Of a stretch of DNA of 64,000 nt, positions 53,641 to 60,989 are shown one piece after another; within the stretch, counting starts at the first letter, position 1; the number at the start of each line of letters is the position of its first letter. The DNA is taken from contig MKWG01000022.1 in the NCBI GenBank assembly GCA_001899685.1, positions 101,088-165,087 of the forward strand, written 5' to 3'. The notes under the pieces are model-generated. The model saw only the letters and a program-made list of their open reading frames with translations, made no database searches and was not told the DNA's origin. The position numbers were made by a program, and so were the translations under genes. This DNA comes from Sphingobacteriales bacterium 44-15 (lineage in GTDB: Bacteria > Bacteroidota > Bacteroidia > Chitinophagales > Chitinophagaceae).

Positions 53641-54462
53641 CTCTCCGGGAGCAAGAATAGTATAAGGCTGCCCCAGGCTTTCTGCTTTTGCAGCAAATAG
53701 CGCCGGGTCGGCAGTATTGAAGGTGAACATATCATAGTGGCAGGGGATAACATGCCGGATGCCTGCAGCCTTGGCAAGCAGGGCAGCTTCATCGGTATTC
53801 AAATTACCGGCAACGCCGCGGGCAGGATCATTGCCATTAATAGGAAGCAGCGCAAGATCTATAGAAAATCCGGCCAGTTTTTCCTCCAGGTCCTCATACC
53901 ACAATGTATCGCCGCTGTGATATATTGTCCATTTACCAAACCGGATGATATATCCCAGGTATTTGTACCGCCCTTCTTCATCGCGGTCGAGCTCATTGTG
54001 TGCGGCGGCTATACCGTGAAAAGTAAAATCATTAATGGTAACTGAGGCTGCTTCGTCTAATCCCCGGGGATAGCCTGCAGTGATCTTCACTCTTTCCGCA
54101 ACAAACAGCCGGTTGGCTTCCGGTATGATAAAGCTGATGCCGGGATTATTTTGTATAACGGGAATAAGCGTGGCTGCATCAAGATGATCCGTATGATTAT
54201 GGCTGGAGCTGACGATGCTGATGCCTGTCAGCAGCTCCGGCCTCACCACCAGCTCGCTCATGCGGATATGCGGCTTATTGGTATCGGCATATTTTGCCGT
54301 CAGCGAATCGGAAAGATAAGGGTCAATCAATATTTTCTTTCCCTGCCATGCAATAAGATACCCGCTTTGCCCCAGCCACCAGAGATGAAAGTTGGCGGCA
54401 TCATTCTCAAAATGCTTTACTTCATCAATGAATGCTTCATCTTTTTTTATAGCAGGGATCAT
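53614..54462 (-). CDS. MBL-fold metal-dependent hydrolase (UlaG-like)
   Basis: A 282-residue cytoplasmic protein with the metallo-beta-lactamase motif S-H-N-H-T-D-H-L-D (H88, H90, D92, H93). Other metal ligands are probably the His of A-A-A-H-N-E-L, the Asp of Y-H-S-G-D-T and the His of I-P-C-H-Y-D. The opening N-F-H-L-W-W-L-G-Q-S-G-Y-L-I and the D-P-Y-L-S-D are typical of the UlaG (L-ascorbate-6-phosphate lactonase)/YcfA-like group, whose members have varied substrates. The C-terminal residues (Q-W-A-W-G-Y-G-L) are encoded by the adjoining AGCCCATAGCCC repeat, so the original end of the protein may have been replaced. The product's substrate is unknown. Confidence 0.85.
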   Translation of the reverse strand: MIPAIKKDEAFIDEVKHFENDAANFHLWWLGQSGYLIAWQGKKILIDPYLSDSLTAKYADTNKPHIRMSELVVRPELLTGISIVSSSHNHTDHLDAATLIPVIQNNPGISFIIPEANRLFVAERVKITAGYPRGLDEAASVTINDFTFHGIAAAHNELDRDEEGRYKYLGYIIRFGKWTIYHSGDTLWYEDLEEKLAGFSIDLALLPINGNDPARGVAGNLNTDEAALLAKAAGIRHVIPCHYDMFTFNTADPALFAAKAESLGQPYTILAPGEQWAWGYGL

Positions 54463-54474
54463 GAGTGGTTATTA

Positions 54475-54690
54475 TTCCTTTGTGAAACTTTGTGGACTGG
54501 TGTCTTTGTGTTTCAGGTTACGGGTTTCAGGTTTCAGGTTGCCTTGCGCCTGAAGTGTCCACCTTCTATCTTTGGCGCTTACTTAACCTTTAGCGTTTCA
54601 ATTGTCACCTCTCACGTTTCATCTCTCACCTCTCACGTCTGCCGTTTCACTATTCGTCATTCACTATTGCCTATTCACCATTCACCCCCC
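54475..54690. repeat. mixed degenerate repeat region (TTTGTG / CTCACGTTTC / TTCACTATTC)
   Basis: The 230-bp gap between the MBL gene and the MetE-like gene is made of short related phrases: TTTGTGAAACTTTGTGG, TTACGGGTTTCAGGTTTCAGG, CACCTCTCACGTTTCATCTC, CACCTCTCACGTCTGCCG, TTCACTATTCGTCATTCACT and ATTCACCATTCACC, ending in a run of eight C next to the stop codon at 54693. No gene is visible. Confidence 0.65.
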
Positions 54691-54692
54691 CC

Positions 54693-55718
54693 TCACAGCA
54701 TCACCCTCACTGCTTTCGCCCCCTTCACCATATTCGCCAGCTTTTGCCTCGACGCCCACCTTGCTGTCTGGCTCAGCCCGCAGTCTGGCGCTACAGATAA
54801 TTTCTCCGCAGGGATATAGTCAAGGCATCTTTTGATACGGGCAACCACATCCTCTACTGTTTCAATATAATAATTCTTTACGTCAATGATGCCTACTGCT
54901 ACATTCATACGCGAGGCAAAGGTTTCCAGCAATTCTATTTCTGCAAATTCCCGGTTTGCCATCTCTATATGGATTTCATTCACCTTAAGGTCAAGGAAAT
55001 CAGGCAGCATGGGTTTAATGCTCCTGTAACCGACAGGTCTTCCCTTGAAATTCCCAAAGCATAAATGCGTGGAAAGATTACATTTTCCAACGACCGCCTC
55101 TACGGTTTCGTTGAATATTTTTACAAAGCGTTTGGTATCTTCCTTGTAGGCATAGCAGCTCATAGAAGGTTCATCTACGGTGATCTCTGTACAACCTGCC
55201 TCTACGAGTTCTTCCAACTCTTTTCTCACCATAGGCAGTAATGCATCGGTTATCGCGTAGCGGTCTTTATACATCTTATTAGGGAGCAATCTTCCGCTGA
55301 GCGTATAAGGTCCCGGTACACTGGCTTTCAATACCGGGCCGGCAGGCGCTAATCTTTTCAGGCGGAGATATTCTTTTACCACACCCAAACCTTCGGGGGC
55401 GGTAAGCGTTTCCGTTATATTGTGTTTACCGCGCTGATCGTGTGCGGCAGGGCCAAAACGACGGGTTTCTGATTCGTTGGGAGAAATACCTTTGATATAG
55501 CCATAGAAAGACAGGTTGAAATCCAGCCGCGTTTGTTCTCCGTCGGTGATCACATCCAGCCCGGCAGTTACCTGGTCGTGTATGGCAGCAACTACTGCAT
55601 CGTCGATCATCTCTTCAATATCAGCGGGACCAAATTGATCAAGATGCTGCGAAGCAAATTCCAGCCACCCCGGAAAAGGATAGCTTCCTACTACAGTGGT
55701 TCTGATAAGATGATGCAT
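54693..55718 (-). CDS. stand-alone MetE-core protein (cobalamin-independent methionine synthase II family)
   Basis: A 341-residue protein equivalent to the C-terminal catalytic domain of MetE (full MetE is about 750 residues). The N-terminal T-V-V-G-S-Y-P-F-P and D-G-E-Q-T-R motifs are present, and the zinc ligands fit the MetE set: H218 and C220 (T-H-L-C-F-G-N), E252 (I-H-I-E-M) and C313 (P-D-C-G-L). Members transfer methyl groups to a thiol using zinc. The missing N-terminal domain and its position as last gene of an SDR-ROK-SIS operon (12 bp after the SIS gene) suggest a role other than bulk methionine synthesis. That is inference; a methionine-synthase function of the Mes type is the alternative. 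Confidence 0.85.
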   Translation of the reverse strand: MHHLIRTTVVGSYPFPGWLEFASQHLDQFGPADIEEMIDDAVVAAIHDQVTAGLDVITDGEQTRLDFNLSFYGYIKGISPNESETRRFGPAAHDQRGKHNITETLTAPEGLGVVKEYLRLKRLAPAGPVLKASVPGPYTLSGRLLPNKMYKDRYAITDALLPMVRKELEELVEAGCTEITVDEPSMSCYAYKEDTKRFVKIFNETVEAVVGKCNLSTHLCFGNFKGRPVGYRSIKPMLPDFLDLKVNEIHIEMANREFAEIELLETFASRMNVAVGIIDVKNYYIETVEDVVARIKRCLDYIPAEKLSVAPDCGLSQTARWASRQKLANMVKGAKAVRVML

Positions 55719-55730
55719 ATTGTTGTATAT

Positions 55731-56510
55731 TTATCTGCCGACGTTGGCATATAGTTTTGCAAGCCTGTGCGCATGTTCATCATAAGCGCTTTCAAATAGT
55801 GTTTTTGCCTTTTCTGCCCCCACAATACAAGCTGCTGTCAGTACTTTGGGAGGATGTCCTGCTTCAGTCAGCAGCCTGGCTACTTCAGCTTTTATTGTAT
55901 TAACCAGCAGCGCTCCGCCAACGGTAGAACCGGGGGACACCGGCGTTTCCAGCCCGGGTATATATACCATGGCATCACCGGCAGGCGCTCCGGTATCAAG
56001 CACCAGATCGGCAAAATCGCCTAATTTCTTTCCGTCTTTTCTTTTGCTTGTTGATGCAGCAGCATGCTGTTGCGTGATGATGGCTACCACCTTTACTTTT
56101 TTTTGCTGAAAAAGCTCAGCCATTTCTATTGGCACAATATTGCTGCCGCTCGATGAAATGATCAGTGCGGTATCATCGCCCGTAATGTCGAAATTACGCT
56201 GTATTCTTTCTGCCAGTCCTTCCACATTTTCCAAAAACATCGCCTGGCGCTGACCGTTAGCGCCCACTACCAGGTTGTGAAAAGTAAGCGATAATTCAAC
56301 AATAGGATTGAAGCCGGGAAAGGAGCCATACCTGGGCCACATTTCTTCTACCATTATCCTGCTATGCCCGGAGCCGAATACATGCACCATCTTTCCTTTG
56401 AGGATGCTTGCCGCAAACCATTGGGCCGCCTGCGCTATCTCGTTTGCCTGCGCTTCCACAGTGTTAATGATATTCCTTGATTGTTGCAGGAAATCCTGTA
56501 TTACGTTCAT
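55731..56510 (-). CDS. SIS-domain phosphosugar-binding protein (UPF0309 type)
   Basis: A 259-residue cytoplasmic protein with one SIS domain. The phosphosugar-binding loops V-F-G-S-G-H-S (44-50) and I-I-S-S-S-G-S-N (117-124) are intact. The opening helix (DFLQQSRNIINTVEAQANEI) and E-M-W-P-R-Y-G-S are as in UPF0309 proteins, relatives of MurNAc-6-phosphate etherase and sugar isomerases. It may bind, isomerise or cleave a sugar phosphate made by the preceding ROK kinase. Its start overlaps the ROK stop by 4 bp (ATGA), which indicates translational coupling. The reaction is not known. Confidence 0.88.
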   Translation of the reverse strand: MNVIQDFLQQSRNIINTVEAQANEIAQAAQWFAASILKGKMVHVFGSGHSRIMVEEMWPRYGSFPGFNPIVELSLTFHNLVVGANGQRQAMFLENVEGLAERIQRNFDITGDDTALIISSSGSNIVPIEMAELFQQKKVKVVAIITQQHAAASTSKRKDGKKLGDFADLVLDTGAPAGDAMVYIPGLETPVSPGSTVGGALLVNTIKAEVARLLTEAGHPPKVLTAACIVGAEKAKTLFESAYDEHAHRLAKLYANVGR

Positions 56511-57412
56511 ACTTTGCTGTTATGTTGTTGATTTTTTCTCAGCGCAAATCCTGCTGCGCCTGCGGCGCCGGAATATTCATCAAATACTGCCGGCACTACG
56601 GGGGTGCGCGTATCGGAATGCTGCCATTCAAAGATATTCATAAACTCCGCCAGCGGTTCAAAAAGATCTTTTCCTGCACGGGAAATACCACCCCCCAGGA
56701 TGATTATTTCGGGAGACAGTATATTGATGAAGGAACATAATGCCGTTGCAAGCTTTTTTACCGAATGCAGCCAGGTATATACGGCAAGCCGGTCTCCGCG
56801 CCTTACCGCTTCGAGCAGACCATGGGTAGATGTAAACCTGCCAAAGGATCGTTGCTCAATACTGCAATCTCCTATGGCATCTTCCAGGCTTGCCGGCATA
56901 TTGGTGATATCCCTTGCATCACTGTCGGCATTCAGCGAAACATGCCCTACATGTCCCGCCCTGTTGAGCAATCCCTGGTGCAGCTCTCCCCCGATCATTA
57001 CCCCCCCGCCTACACCTGTGCCCAACGTCAGCATCAGGACATCTGCATATCCCTTACCGGTGCCAAAACTGGTTTCGGCTATCAACGCGGCGTGCGCATC
57101 ATTCAATACCCATGTGGGCGTTCCCAGGAAATCCCTCCATACAAAATGCTCCAGCCCGGCAAGCCTTCCGGGCATCAATACAATACGGTCGTTGTTTTTT
57201 CCCGCCAGTCCGGGTGCAGAAACCCCTACGGGTATGCCCGGCTGCCCATGATTTTCCTGCAGGGTTTGTACCAGTGTTTTAATGCTTGTTTTCCAGTGCC
57301 GTTCCTCCTTTTCATTCGTTTGCAACTGTATGGCTTTTAGTATCTGCCCATTGGCATCTGCCAGCACTCCTTTGATATTTGTTCCCCCAAGATCAATGCC
57401 TATCGCTTTCAT
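56507..57412 (-). CDS. ROK-family sugar kinase lacking the usual zinc motif
   Basis: A 301-residue protein. ATP-site D-L-G-G-T (7-11), catalytic N-D-A-H (N104, D105), G-T-G-V-G-G-G (131-137) and the C-terminal I-I-L-G-G-G-I-S are as in ROK glucokinase-like enzymes. The segment that usually reads E-x-G-H followed by C-x-C-G-x-x-G-C-x-E is here R-A-G-H-V-G-H (151-157), then A-S-L-E-D-A-I-G-D (174-182), so the zinc-binding cysteines are absent. It probably phosphorylates a hexose, amino sugar or sugar derivative for the SIS protein. Its start lies 20 bp inside the SDR gene. Confidence 0.9.
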   Translation of the reverse strand: MKAIGIDLGGTNIKGVLADANGQILKAIQLQTNEKEERHWKTSIKTLVQTLQENHGQPGIPVGVSAPGLAGKNNDRIVLMPGRLAGLEHFVWRDFLGTPTWVLNDAHAALIAETSFGTGKGYADVLMLTLGTGVGGGVMIGGELHQGLLNRAGHVGHVSLNADSDARDITNMPASLEDAIGDCSIEQRSFGRFTSTHGLLEAVRRGDRLAVYTWLHSVKKLATALCSFINILSPEIIILGGGISRAGKDLFEPLAEFMNIFEWQHSDTRTPVVPAVFDEYSGAAGAAGFALRKNQQHNSKV

Positions 57413-58223
57413 ACCGGGTTGTTTGATCGTTATGTAACTGGCCTTCGCTCACGCTCCATCCGCCGTCTACATACACTACCTGTCCTGTAGTGAACCTGCT
57501 GTGATCTGAGAGGAAATAGCATGCCAGCCCGTCTATATCCTCCGGTTGGCCTATACGCCCGCCATCAAGAGGCTGTTTGGTTTTGATAAAAGACATGATC
57601 GCTTCATTACCTGCTGCCCGCTGCGACATAGGTGTTGCTATAAGCGACGGGGCTATGACATTGCAGCGTATATTATTTTTAGCATAATATGCCGCAATTG
57701 ATTTTGTAAATCCGGTTACGGCAGATTTGCATGCTGCGTAAGCATGCGTGGCAAAATGAACAGGAGAGGGGTAGGTTCCCAGCACGGAGCTCATGTTTAC
57801 AATAGCACCACCTGTATTATGCTGCAAAAACCATCTTATAGCTGCCTGGTTTGACAGCATGAGCGAGGTAAGGTTCAGCTCAAATGTTTTATTCCATCCT
57901 TCCAGGCTGAGCTCATGCAGTGGTCCGTCTCCCATTTTCCTGCCGCTGCCGCCTGCCACGTGGTACAAGCCGTCAAAACTGCCGAAAGCATTTGCGCACT
58001 CTTCAATAGCTTTTATAGCCGTATCCGGATGTGTTGCATCCCCGCAAAACGCCACAGACCGCTTGCCTATTGCTGCTGTTGCAGCTTCGCAACTCTGCTC
58101 GTTTCTTCCTGCTACCACTACTGCTGCCCCTTCTGCCACAAATGTTTTTGCGGCAGAAAGCCCCATGCCGGTGGTGCCGCCAATGATCACAATTTTTTTA
58201 TCTGCAAGCCATCCTTTTTCCAT
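57393..58223 (-). CDS. short-chain dehydrogenase/reductase (SDR)
   Basis: A 276-residue NAD(P)-dependent oxidoreductase. The nucleotide loop is G-G-T-T-G-M-G-L-S (15-23), and N117 lies in F-E-L-N-L-T-S. Ser 145/146 (N-M-S-S-V) and the catalytic pair Y162-x-x-x-K166 (A-Y-A-A-C-K) are present. The C-terminal Q-P-E-D-I-D-G-L-A-C-Y-F-L-S-D and V-Y-V-D-G-G-W are classical. It heads the overlapping operon SDR-ROK-SIS-MetE-core. It may oxidise or epimerise a sugar or polyol before phosphorylation. The last 20 residues (SVSEGQLHNDQTTRYESDRH) are polar and overlap the ROK start. Confidence 0.93.
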   Translation of the reverse strand: MEKGWLADKKIVIIGGTTGMGLSAAKTFVAEGAAVVVAGRNEQSCEAATAAIGKRSVAFCGDATHPDTAIKAIEECANAFGSFDGLYHVAGGSGRKMGDGPLHELSLEGWNKTFELNLTSLMLSNQAAIRWFLQHNTGGAIVNMSSVLGTYPSPVHFATHAYAACKSAVTGFTKSIAAYYAKNNIRCNVIAPSLIATPMSQRAAGNEAIMSFIKTKQPLDGGRIGQPEDIDGLACYFLSDHSRFTTGQVVYVDGGWSVSEGQLHNDQTTRYESDRH

Positions 58224-58250
58224 AATGCATTAAAGAGTTTGAAGAGGGTG

Positions 58251-58363
58251 AATTTTTCGCAGGCTCGTGGTGGCCTGTCTACCGGACTGGCAGGCACCTG
58301 CCTGCAGAACCCGCTACCGTTCGGTGTCTTGCCGGCCGGAAAGTTGTGCAGGAGCGAAAAATT
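58251..58363. repeat. 113-bp palindromic element with AATTTTTCGC terminal inverted repeats
   Basis: AATTTTTCGC (58251-58260) and GCGAAAAATT (58354-58363) are perfect 10-bp inverted ends of a G/C-rich segment that contains further palindromes (CAGGCA-CC-TGCCTG and CCGGCCGG). It lies in the divergent region (58224-58584) between the SDR operon and the L,D-transpeptidase gene. No coding sequence is seen inside. It could be a small non-autonomous element or REP-like sequence. Confidence 0.6.
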
Positions 58364-58584
58364 GAAATACACCCGTTTGAAGGTACGCTAAAGTTTTAAT
58401 TATCATATATCTATAAGGTCGCTGCTTTTGAGCATATATAGTAAAAAGGCTGAAAACAAAATTGTAAAAAATCCGTTCTTATTTCCTGCCAATACCGGCT
58501 TTTATTATTTTGCACTTTATTCTACACTACACCCAACCTTTTGTTAAGATAATGCATCTTCCTGATTTGAATTTTTTCAAGCGC

Positions 58585-60267
58585 ATGACAAAACAATATA
58601 GTGCCCGGATATTATTATGCTTGTTCCTGGGGGCTGTATATGCCTGCAATGCACCGGAGAAGCCCAAGCCGGTAGAAATAGTAAAGAAGCCTGAGGATCT
58701 TAATAAAAAGGTCAATGAAAATATTGCCGATATCGTTGCTTACATTACGGATAATAAAGGCGTGTTGAATGACAGCGTCAGTTTCTCCCAGCCCGGCTTT
58801 ATAAAAAAATGGTATGCCGGCAGGGAAGCGTTACGGACATGGAGCCTGGAGAAACAATGGACGCCAGTGGCCGATTCGCTTTTGGGGTTTATAAAAAACA
58901 GTGAATCGTTCGGGTTGTTCCCGGCAGATTATCATTATGTGCAGTTAAACAGCATTCACCATGCGCTAAAAACTGATTCCGCTGCCATGAAGGATGCGGC
59001 GCTGTGGGCCCGTGCTGATATCATGCTGACAGATGCATTTGTGCAGATGGCAAAAGATGTCAAGATAGGGAGGCTGCAGCACGATAGCATTACATTAAGA
59101 AAGGATACCCTTTTCAATGATTCGCTTGGAATGGCATTGCTTCAAAGGGTACAGCACGAAAACGGGATAACCCCGGTGATGGAATCCCTTGAGCCTTCTT
59201 ACAAAGAATATCATGCTATAAGGGAGGCTTTGAAAGGCTTTCTTGATTCAATGGACCGTAAAGAATATACCTATATTATATATCCTTTTGAGGATTCTGC
59301 GGCATTTCTGACACAGCTCCGGGCAAGGTTGTATGAAGGCAAATATATTGCTTCTGATAATCTCCCTGTAGATACTGCCGGTATTACGGAGGCTGTCAGT
59401 CAGTTTGAAGCAGATAAGGGGCTTAAAGTAGACGGGAAAGCCGGTCCCGCAGTGGTTGGGGAGCTGAATAATACCGATGCTGAAAAGTTCAAAAGGATAG
59501 CGATCAACCTTGACCGCTATAAGCTGATGCCCGACAGTATGCCTGTACGTTATGCTTTCGTCAACCTGCCTGCATACCGGCTGGAAGTGTGGGATGATGA
59601 TACCCTCAGAATAGCGTCAAGAGTAATTGTTGGCAATCCTAAAACACGGACGCCGGCTCTTACGAGCGAACTGACCAACTTTGTTATTTTCCCGCAATGG
59701 ACTGTTCCTATGAGCATTATTTTCAAGGAAATGCTTCCGCAGATACAACGCAAAGTAGAATATCTTGATAAGCAAAACCTGATGGTGGTAGACCGCAATG
59801 ACAGTATTATAGATCCGCATACCATCAATTGGTTCAGGCTGAATAAAAATAATTTCCCTTATCAATTGAAACAAAGAGAAGGGGATGACAATTCGCTCGG
59901 TGTGATCAAATTTAATTTCCGTAACAAATACAGTGTATATTTACATGATACCAATGCCCGGTGGTTATTTTCCAAAAAAGAAAGAGCGCTTAGCCACGGG
60001 TGTGTGCGGGTGCAGGAATGGAAAAAATTATATCAGTATCTTGTAAAGAATGACAGCGTGCGATATAAGCCCGACACCCTGAATGCCTGGATGAAACGTA
60101 AAGAAAAGCACACTGTCGCTTTTTCAAAAAGGCTTCCTATCTATATCCGCTATTTTACCTGCGGTACAAAAGACGGGAGCATTGTAATGTATGATGATAT
60201 TTATGCAGAAGACAAGCTGATCCGGGAGCAATACCTGTATAATAGAAAAGTGCTGGCTTCGTTCTAA
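58585..60267 (+). CDS. L,D-transpeptidase lipoprotein (YcbB/LdtD-like)
   Basis: A 560-residue protein from ATG 58585 (MTKQYSARILLCLFLGAVYAC, lipoprotein signal ending at Cys21); earlier TTG/ATG codons in frame only lengthen the signal. A helical scaffold domain (about 40-240) precedes a peptidoglycan-binding domain (about 270-310; F-E-A-D-K-G-L-K-V-D-G-K-A-G) and the L,D-transpeptidase domain (about 325-500). The active-site motif is S-H-G-C-V-R-V (H471, G472, C473). It should make 3-3 peptidoglycan cross-links or attach proteins to the wall in the periplasm. It is transcribed away from the SDR operon. Confidence 0.93.
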   Translation: MTKQYSARILLCLFLGAVYACNAPEKPKPVEIVKKPEDLNKKVNENIADIVAYITDNKGVLNDSVSFSQPGFIKKWYAGREALRTWSLEKQWTPVADSLLGFIKNSESFGLFPADYHYVQLNSIHHALKTDSAAMKDAALWARADIMLTDAFVQMAKDVKIGRLQHDSITLRKDTLFNDSLGMALLQRVQHENGITPVMESLEPSYKEYHAIREALKGFLDSMDRKEYTYIIYPFEDSAAFLTQLRARLYEGKYIASDNLPVDTAGITEAVSQFEADKGLKVDGKAGPAVVGELNNTDAEKFKRIAINLDRYKLMPDSMPVRYAFVNLPAYRLEVWDDDTLRIASRVIVGNPKTRTPALTSELTNFVIFPQWTVPMSIIFKEMLPQIQRKVEYLDKQNLMVVDRNDSIIDPHTINWFRLNKNNFPYQLKQREGDDNSLGVIKFNFRNKYSVYLHDTNARWLFSKKERALSHGCVRVQEWKKLYQYLVKNDSVRYKPDTLNAWMKRKEKHTVAFSKRLPIYIRYFTCGTKDGSIVMYDDIYAEDKLIREQYLYNRKVLASF

Positions 60268-60300
60268 TGCTATGTCAACAATAATTTTTCGTATTTCTTT

Positions 60301-60390
60301 GTGAAAGGTGAGACGATAAATGTGAGGATCTCACATTTATCATCTGCCTGCCGGTGCCGCCGGCAGGTCTGCTATTTCACGTTTGACATA
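60301..60390. repeat. two adjacent hairpins with TTTCACGTTT and CAGGCAGG-type motifs
   Basis: GATAAATGTGAG-GAT-CTCACATTTATC (60315-60341) is a perfect 12-bp stem, followed by CCTGCCGG-TGCCG-CCGGCAGG (60347-60367) and a TTTCACGTTTGAC copy. The words link it to the repeat families at 2819-2890 and 58251-58363. It may end transcription of the L,D-transpeptidase gene. Confidence 0.65.
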
Positions 60391-60502
60391 ACACCGGTGC
60401 ATTACGTTGTTTTTAAGTTGATCATTTTCTTGAGCGCTACTCTTCCGTGTGGCCTTTATATAATTAAAAAACACGTATTGTGCATATATAGAAGCCTTTA
60501 AA

Positions 60503-60916
60503 ATGATGAAACAAACTTTGTTGATATACGCCATTCTGATATCTTCATTATCCTCTCTCTATGCGCAAAAAAGCGCCCCTTCTAAAACCAAACAGGCTTC
60601 ACATTATGTAAAAACAGGCACAGCCAGCTACTATGGAGCAAAATTCCAGGGCAGAGTAATGGCGAACGGTCAAAAATTTGATGAAAATAAGCTCACTGCT
60701 GCAAGTAACACACTTTCTTTAGGAACCTGGGTCAGGGTAAGCAACCTTCGGAACAATAAATCCGTCATAGTACAGATTACCGACAGGATGCACCCTAAAA
60801 ATAAGCGCCTGATAGACATTTCCAAAGCAGCAGCGAAAAAGCTTGGTTTCCTGAAAAGAGGGCTTGCGAAAGTAAAAGTGGAAGTGGTGGATCGCGGTAA
60901 GCATCTTTCTGAGTAA
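60503..60916 (+). CDS. rlpA: RlpA-like septal ring lytic transglycosylase family protein
   Basis: A 137-residue protein with signal peptide (MMKQTLLIYAILISSLSSLYA) and a single RlpA/double-psi beta-barrel domain: G-T-A-S-Y-Y-G-A-K-F-Q-G-R-V-M-A-N-G-Q-K-F-D, T-A-A-S-N-T-L-S-L-G-T-W-V-R-V, and D-R-M-H-P-K-N-K-R-L-I-D-I-S-K-A-A-A. No SPOR domain is attached, unlike in E. coli RlpA. Family members bind or cleave denuded peptidoglycan. It sits among envelope genes, 235 bp after the L,D-transpeptidase gene and 73 bp before ompA. Whether it is enzymatically active cannot be told. Confidence 0.88.
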   Translation: MMKQTLLIYAILISSLSSLYAQKSAPSKTKQASHYVKTGTASYYGAKFQGRVMANGQKFDENKLTAASNTLSLGTWVRVSNLRNNKSVIVQITDRMHPKNKRLIDISKAAAKKLGFLKRGLAKVKVEVVDRGKHLSE

Positions 60917-60928
60917 ACAGAATAATTT

Positions 60929-60960
60929 TTGGAGTATTAAAAACCGACGATATACCTTTG
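60929..60960 (+). promoter_or_regulatory. Bacteroidota-type promoter of the OmpA-like gene
   Basis: TTTTGG (TTG at 60929-60931), 21 nt, then TACCTTTG (60953-60960), an exact TAnnTTTG match. The expected start near 60965 leaves a leader of about 25 nt before the ATG at 60990. Confidence 0.6.
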
Positions 60961-60989
60961 CATAACTTTAAATTAAACATTACACTTTT

